This document shows, one piece after another, positions 15,659-20,353 of a stretch of 20,353 nucleotides of DNA. Source of the DNA: an uncultured bacterium (lineage in GTDB: Bacteria > Bacteroidota > Bacteroidia > Bacteroidales > Bacteroidaceae); the NCBI GenBank assembly GCA_905214625.1, contig CAJMMQ010000027.1, positions 1 to 20,353 on the forward strand. Direction: 5' to 3'. Both the position numbers and the translations under genes were made by a program. The stretch's first letter is position 1. Every line of letters begins with the position of its first letter. A model generated the notes under the pieces. That model worked only from the letters and a program-made list of their open reading frames with translations. It made no database searches and had not been told where the DNA came from.

Positions 15659-17177
15659 ATAAAAGAAGGTTAAATGAGGCTTTGTTCATCTATAAAAACA
15701 CTATGGTTGAGGAAAACAATAAGTTTTGGGAGTAAAGAATGTAAATTTTTTCAGACTGTTGTTCCTCAATTTGTTTTGAGCTGGTTTTGCCTTTGGCCAT
15801 GTTGATTTGTCTTGGTTTCGGGATGTTCCGTTTCGGTCTTTATCTACAGAATATGGAGTAATGTATGTAAAATAACACCGAGCAAGATTGCGGGAGGAAT
15901 GATTATGCTAAATAAATAGCGGAGCTGATATGCTTTGTCTGGCTAAATAAGAATCAATAAGGCATGGGGTTAAGTGTTGTGGCGCCAATTAAAAACATAT
16001 TGCTGTAGTTGCTGGCAAATTGTTTACAAATTGAATTTTCGTGACGCTCTCATACTGCGGTATTTGAAAATTTAAATCATTTGGATGGAAATTCTTTCAT
16101 AAATCGTGTGCAAACGTAATGCTTTGTGTGCCAGGCTGTTTTAGACGAAATATCTGCTTGTGTGCAACTTTTTTATGAAAATAATGGCCTGAAAAGAGCT
16201 GAATAGCGTGCCAAAAGGCATTGTCTGCGCCACTGAAACAGCCCATTTTGTGGTGAAAAAGGGCCTGTTTCGACGAGCAAAACGCATGCTCTTGCACGTT
16301 ATTGTAAATAATTTTCATCATCTAAGACCATTTCCTGCTTTCCCGTTTCCTGTTTTGTCCTAAATATCTTGCAAAGTAGCAGTGTCAAAATGATATTTAT
16401 TTTGTAATTTTACTTGCATCCGTTTGTATAAATATTCATGTCTCGGCAACCTCCGCCGGGCAATTACGGTAGTATAAAATATGGACTTTTAAAATCTGAA
16501 AATGTAAAGAAAAATCATGTATCCGTGCAGCTGTATATATGTGCTGTTTTTTCTATGCCGGTCAGTATGCTTTCCCTCGTGCTCAGGTCATTTATTTGTG
16601 TTTTTCCCTTTTGCTTTTCTCATATCCCGTCTATATGTTTGTTACGTTATTGCAGTTATCCTGAAATTGATTTCAGTCAAGCACTTTACACCTATTTATA
16701 TATAAAGAAGCAAAAAATAACTTTTACATTAAGATTTTGTCTTCATTCAGGCAGCATAACTTTTGTCAAATTCTTTAATTTAAGTTTCACGCAGGTTGCA
16801 TTTGAGATTTCATGTTTGTTGATGTTGTTTTACACGTTAAAATTGATGTTGCCTTTACACTTAATTTGACTGAAAAAAACACGAACAAATATCTAAAACT
16901 GGTTTATAAACTAATCAGGGCATATTTATTTTTCATGTCGAAAAGCAATAAATATTTTCACATTGCATTATGTTATCATAATTCTTTATTATATAACATA
17001 AGGTAAATTTTATCGTAAAATATGGTAAAATAAAGAAAAAATGACGAATACATTTCTATAAAAGAACAAAATATGTATATAGCTTGCATTAATATTGTTA
17101 AAAAATATTAAATAGACTAATTGCCCCATACTTTTATAACAAACAAATAATTTTATACAATTTTTCCAATAAAAAAG
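15659..17177. other. Long AT-rich gene-poor region
   Basis: About 1.5 kb with no convincing gene. Frames at 16097-16321 (minus) and 16438-16869 (plus) show no motif, no plausible start signal and biased composition, and are taken as chance. An imperfect hairpin (GAAACAGCCC with GGGCCTGTTTC, one bulge) lies at 16235-16271 inside a G+C-richer island (about 16100-16310), resembling repetitive intergenic DNA of Prevotella from memory. From about 16700 the sequence becomes extremely AT-rich up to the next promoter. It could hold untranslated RNAs or the remains of decayed genes. Confidence 0.5.
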
Positions 17178-17208
17178 TTAGCACGTTTCAAAATTATTAC
17201 TAACTTTG
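17178..17208 (+). promoter_or_regulatory. Promoter of the thioredoxin-barrel-Omp28 operon
   Basis: TTAG at 17178-17181 (one mismatch to TTTG), 19 bases, then TAACTTTG at 17201-17208 (full TAnnTTTG match). Transcription would start near 17215, giving a leader of about 25 bases to the ATG at 17240. Confidence 0.65.
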
Positions 17209-17239
17209 TCCAAGTTAAAACAGTAAAATTGCATAAATA

Positions 17240-17728
17240 ATGAAAAAGTTTTTATTATCAATTGTTTTTGCGCTGGGAATAGTATGTTCTGCTAATGCGC
17301 AATTACCGTCTGTGACTCTAAAGGATATAAACGGTAAAACAGTGAGGACAGACACATTGTCGAACAATGGCAAGCCTTTCATTATTGACTTCTTTGCTAC
17401 CTGGTGCAAGCCTTGCAACCGTGAGCTGACAGCCATAAGCGAAGTTTATGAGGACTGGCAAGAGGAAACGGGAGTGAAGCTTATCGCAATTTCTATCGAC
17501 CAGGCCCAGAACATCAACAAAGTTAAGCCTCTTGTTGACAGCCATGAGTGGCCATACGAGGTGTTGCTTGACCCCAACAGCGACTTTAAACGCGCGCTCG
17601 GAATACAGATGATTCCTTATACGCTTATTGTCGACGGTCAAGGAAACATCGTTTACAAACACAACGGATATACCGAAGGAGCTGAACAGGAACTTATTGA
17701 GAAGGTAAGAGAGCTTATCGGCAAATAA
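17240..17728 (+). CDS. Periplasmic TlpA/ResA-like thioredoxin
   Basis: A 162-aa protein with a cleavable signal peptide (likely cut after A-N-A, residue 20) and a single thioredoxin-fold domain. The active site is W-C-K-P-C (Cys56, Cys59) preceded by F-F-A-T, and the cis-proline is in M-I-P-Y-T. This is the TlpA/ResA/AhpC-TSA branch of thiol-disulfide oxidoreductases that act in the periplasm, usually as reductants taking electrons from DsbD/CcdA-type membrane proteins. It is the first gene of a three-gene operon; the next ATG is 38 bases after its stop. A partner in the outer membrane, not cytochrome maturation, is suggested by the neighbours, since no cytochrome c genes are nearby. Confidence 0.9.
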   Translation: MKKFLLSIVFALGIVCSANAQLPSVTLKDINGKTVRTDTLSNNGKPFIIDFFATWCKPCNRELTAISEVYEDWQEETGVKLIAISIDQAQNINKVKPLVDSHEWPYEVLLDPNSDFKRALGIQMIPYTLIVDGQGNIVYKHNGYTEGAEQELIEKVRELIGK

Positions 17729-17766
17729 TGCTACAAGGTGCTGACAACTGAACATTTTTGACACTT

Positions 17767-19407
17767 ATGCATAAATACAATAAACTAATCTGTCTCTTGC
17801 TTATGCCGGCATTGTCGTTGACAGCTATGGCGCAAGAGACAGAAGAAAATAAGATAACCGTAAGCGGAAGCATACAGAGCGACATCCTTATTCCGCAAGA
17901 CGACGAAGCTATTGGCACCGAGAAGGTTAACGAATGGGCATTGACAAATACATTTGCTGACGTAAATGTCATGAGCGAGCACGTTGATGCCGGAGCACGT
18001 TTCGAATTTCTGAAGCATCCTCTGCCGGGATTTGAAAATAGCTACAAGGGCTGGGGCGTGCCATATTTCTATCTCAAGACTCATTTTAAAAACTGGGATC
18101 TTACTTTAGGTAACTTCTACGAGCAGTTTGGCTCGGGATTCATCCTCCGCACATACGAGGAGCGCACGCTGGGTATAGACAACTCTCTGCTTGGAGGACG
18201 TTTTACGATAAAGCCCCTGCCCGGCGTTTCAATTAAAGCCCTCAGCGGTAAGCAGCGCAGATATTGGTCGCATAACGACGCTTGGGTGTCGGGCGCAGAT
18301 TTAGAACTTGGCCTCGACCAGTGGTTTAAGGGCCTGAGCAACAGCGGAACATACATTACGCTCGGAGCTTCTTGGGTTAACAAGTATGAGAAAGAAGAAG
18401 ACATAATGGTTGATGCCACTCATAAGCTTAACTTGCCCACAACGGTAAATGCTTTTGATGTGCGCGCCAACTTGCAGAAAGGCAACTTTAGCCTTCTTGC
18501 CGAATATGCATGGAAAACACAAGATCCGTCGTTTGATAACGGATATATATACCGTAAGGGAAATGTCGCCATGCTGTCGGCTTCTTATTCAAAGAGGGGC
18601 ATGAGCATCTTGCTGCAGGCAAAGCGCAGCGACAACATGTCGTTCCGCAGTAAAAGAACAATTAACGGTACATCATCGTTCATAAACCATCTGCCGGCAT
18701 TTACGATGGATCAGACTTATGCGTTGGCTGCCATGTATCCTTATGCAACCAATCCTGACGGCGAATGGGCCTTCCAGGGCGAGTTCGGCTATAAGTTCAA
18801 GCGTCATACGCTCCTTGGCGGTAAGTATGGCACAAACGTAAAGGTGAACTTCTCTCACATTCGTGGTATTGATACTAACTACATCGGAGGAATGGGTTCT
18901 GACGGATATGGCTCTGCTTTCTGGAAGATGGGCGACGAGACTTTCTATCAGGACTTGAACGTACAGATTGAGAAGAAACTGACACGTCAGTTCAAAATTA
19001 ACCTCATGTACATGAACCAGTTCTACAACAAGACAATTGTTGAGGGCGAAGGCGGAATGATACATTCAGACATCTTCATTGCAGATGCAAAGTATCAGTT
19101 CAACAACAAGTTTACGCTGCGTGGAGAACTTCAGTATCTGTCAACCGATGAAGACCTTGGCGACTGGTGGTATGCGCTGCTGGAGCTGTCTGTGCTTCCT
19201 AACTGGATGTTCACAATTGCCGACGAGTATAACAGCGGCGTGACAGACCTGCACTATTATCAGGGATACGTAACTTTCAACAAGGGCTCTCACCGTATAC
19301 AGCTCGGCTACGGCCGTACACGCGCCGGATTCAACTGTTCAGGTGGCGTTTGCCGTTACGTTCCGGCAAGCAAGGGTGTAACACTTTCGTACAACTATAA
19401 CTTCTAA
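17767..19407 (+). CDS. Outer-membrane beta-barrel protein, DUF6029-like
   Basis: A 546-aa protein with a signal peptide (cut near A-M-A-Q, residue 22) and a chain of amphipathic beta strands ending in Y-N-Y-N-F, the terminal aromatic residue expected for BamA-dependent outer-membrane proteins. I place it in the Bacteroidetes family DUF6029 from overall pattern and the C-terminal C-S-G-G-V-C-R-Y-V-P motif. Cys524 and Cys529 in that motif are the only cysteines of the mature protein, so they can form only one intramolecular disulfide. The function of the family is unknown. It lies between two thioredoxin-fold genes, 38 bases after one and 6 bases before the other, which points to a thiol-linked role. 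The ATG at 17767 is preferred to TTG at 17758 because it gives a normal signal peptide. Confidence 0.85.
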   Translation: MHKYNKLICLLLMPALSLTAMAQETEENKITVSGSIQSDILIPQDDEAIGTEKVNEWALTNTFADVNVMSEHVDAGARFEFLKHPLPGFENSYKGWGVPYFYLKTHFKNWDLTLGNFYEQFGSGFILRTYEERTLGIDNSLLGGRFTIKPLPGVSIKALSGKQRRYWSHNDAWVSGADLELGLDQWFKGLSNSGTYITLGASWVNKYEKEEDIMVDATHKLNLPTTVNAFDVRANLQKGNFSLLAEYAWKTQDPSFDNGYIYRKGNVAMLSASYSKRGMSILLQAKRSDNMSFRSKRTINGTSSFINHLPAFTMDQTYALAAMYPYATNPDGEWAFQGEFGYKFKRHTLLGGKYGTNVKVNFSHIRGIDTNYIGGMGSDGYGSAFWKMGDETFYQDLNVQIEKKLTRQFKINLMYMNQFYNKTIVEGEGGMIHSDIFIADAKYQFNNKFTLRGELQYLSTDEDLGDWWYALLELSVLPNWMFTIADEYNSGVTDLHYYQGYVTFNKGSHRIQLGYGRTRAGFNCSGGVCRYVPASKGVTLSYNYNF

Positions 19408-19413
19408 GCAGAG

Positions 19414-20235
19414 ATGAAGCTGAAAAATAACATATACAGTAAGTTGGCCATTTGTGCGGCAGCACTTTCTTTTATGGCATGTAGCAACATTGATGAGGAC
19501 GACCGCTTTATCGAAGTGGAGCCGGTGGAAGTTGCGAAACGTGTGTTGATAGAGGATTTTACCGGACAGCGTTGCGTTAACTGTCCTAATGCATCAGAAA
19601 TGATTGAAAGTCTGCAGGAACAGTATGGTGCAGACAATGTTATTGCCGTAGGTATCCATAGCGGTCCGTTTTCTAAAACTGTAACAGGGGCTCCTTTCCC
19701 ACTTTGGACAGAGACAGGAGATTATTATTTTAATTCATGGAATATAGATGCACAGCCTACCGGAGTTATTGACAGAAAGACGGTTTCAAGTACATACCAG
19801 TCTTGGGGAACAATTGTCCGTGATGCATTGCAGGCTTCTGCTCCACTCGAACTTGACGCAACAACATCTTATGATGAAGCAACAAGAACCGTAACCATAA
19901 ATGTTAATGCAAAAGGCGTGCTTGATGTTACAGGTAAACTGCAGCTTTGGCTTACTGAAGACAATATAACAAACATTCAGTATATGGAGAATGACATAAT
20001 TAATCCGTCATATGTGCATAATCATGTATTCCGCACAGCTGTCAACGGACAGGACGGAGAAGATTTCAGCGTAGCTTGGGACGAGGAAAAGACAGTAACA
20101 AGCACTTACGTTTTGGATGAAGCCTGGAAGGCTGAAAATATGTCTGTTGTAGCTTTCGTCTATAACAACAGCGGCGTACAGCAGGTTGTTAAAGTGCCTG
20201 TTATCAGTACATCAGATGATTCGTCAAATGAATAA
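19414..20235 (+). CDS. Omp28-related lipoprotein with thioredoxin-like CXXC
   Basis: A 273-aa lipoprotein with lipobox F-M-A-C (Cys23) followed by S-N-I-D-E-D-D, an acidic patch consistent with display on the outer surface. Residues about 43-150 look thioredoxin-like: V-L-I-E-D-F-T-G-Q-R-C-V-N-C-P (Cys54, Cys57), a G-I-H-S segment near 79, and a Q-P-T-G-V-I-D segment near 113 where the cis-proline would lie. The rest (about 150-270) is beta-rich and resembles the Omp28 C-terminal domain. Omp28 of Porphyromonas gingivalis is a surface antigen of uncertain function. The gene starts 6 bases after the barrel gene, so the two are tightly coupled, and a terminator follows directly. Confidence 0.88.
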   Translation: MKLKNNIYSKLAICAAALSFMACSNIDEDDRFIEVEPVEVAKRVLIEDFTGQRCVNCPNASEMIESLQEQYGADNVIAVGIHSGPFSKTVTGAPFPLWTETGDYYFNSWNIDAQPTGVIDRKTVSSTYQSWGTIVRDALQASAPLELDATTSYDEATRTVTINVNAKGVLDVTGKLQLWLTEDNITNIQYMENDIINPSYVHNHVFRTAVNGQDGEDFSVAWDEEKTVTSTYVLDEAWKAENMSVVAFVYNNSGVQQVVKVPVISTSDDSSNE

Positions 20236-20239
20236 ATTT

Positions 20240-20282
20240 ATTGGGAAGTTGTCAAATTAAACTTCCCAATATCTCTTTTTTA
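20240..20282 (+). terminator. Intrinsic terminator of the redox operon
   Basis: An 11-bp perfect stem (20240-20250 with 20260-20270), a 9-base loop and a T-rich tail (ATCTCTTTTTT) begin 4 bases after the stop of the Omp28-like gene. The remaining bases to 20353 contain no recognisable gene. Confidence 0.88.
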
Positions 20283-20353
20283 CAATTTACTTTATAAACC
20301 TCAAATCCGCAACCGCCCTCATAAGATGACACAGAGGTCAAAAAGGTAGCGAC

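Noticed and set aside
16097..16321. 74-aa minus-strand frame
   Set aside because: It overlaps an apparently repetitive intergenic island; no domain and no ribosome-binding context.
16438..16869. 143-aa plus-strand frame in the AT-rich gap
   Set aside because: Composition is dominated by Phe, Leu, Ser, Cys and Ile from T-rich DNA; no domain, no promoter-start arrangement.
20283..20353. Possible end of another gene on the minus strand
   Set aside because: Short open frames reach the window edge but show no recognisable protein and too little sequence to judge.

Overview
The window reads as chromosomal DNA of a Bacteroidales bacterium, most likely Prevotella/Segatella or a close relative. The evidence is the lineage-specific gene content (fimbrillin-like and Omp28 lipoproteins, a DUF6029-type barrel, an Rpn-type nuclease), lipoproteins with acidic residues just after the lipobox cysteine, A-rich leaders instead of strong Shine-Dalgarno sites, and several close matches to the Bacteroidetes promoter (TTTG or TTG, 19 bases, TAnnTTTG). 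Assignment is by gene content and motif recall; no search was run.

Layout. 1-970 is mostly non-coding. It holds shuffled AT-rich intergenic repeat modules, a promoter at 273-303, a 26-unit AC microsatellite (527-578), a strong intrinsic terminator (632-674) and a structured stretch at 771-869. 971-2489 is a two-gene unit: a 52-residue peptide with an acidic tail and a surface lipoprotein joining a fimbrillin-like domain to leucine-rich repeats. 2490-3077 is again repeat-rich, with a palindrome, a perfect 23-bp inverted repeat and a second copy of the repeat that opens the window. 3078-4763 (minus) is a SulP/STAS anion transporter, divergent from the next cluster, with facing promoters between them.

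5018-13185 (plus) is a seven-gene envelope or glycan cluster: an EptA/CptA-like phosphoethanolamine transferase, two acyltransferase-3 proteins, a UbiA-family enzyme resembling decaprenyl-phosphate phosphoribosyltransferase, an HAD phosphatase, a polytopic protein with GT-C-like features and a GT2 glycosyltransferase. Together they could make a polyprenyl-phosphate pentose donor and decorate a surface glycan or lipid. Converging on it, 13235-15577 (minus) carries an Rpn/PD-(D/E)XK nuclease followed after a few bases by a Wzx-type flippase, apparently under the nuclease promoter.

15578-17239 is a long AT-rich gap with no convincing gene. 17240-20235 (plus) is a compact three-gene operon closed by a clear terminator: a periplasmic TlpA-like thioredoxin, a DUF6029-like outer-membrane barrel whose mature form has exactly two cysteines (CX4C near the C-terminus), and an Omp28-like lipoprotein with a thioredoxin-like CXXC. 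This suggests a thiol-redox system linking the periplasm and outer membrane. It and the UbiA-HAD-GT-C set are the best candidates here for poorly described biology.
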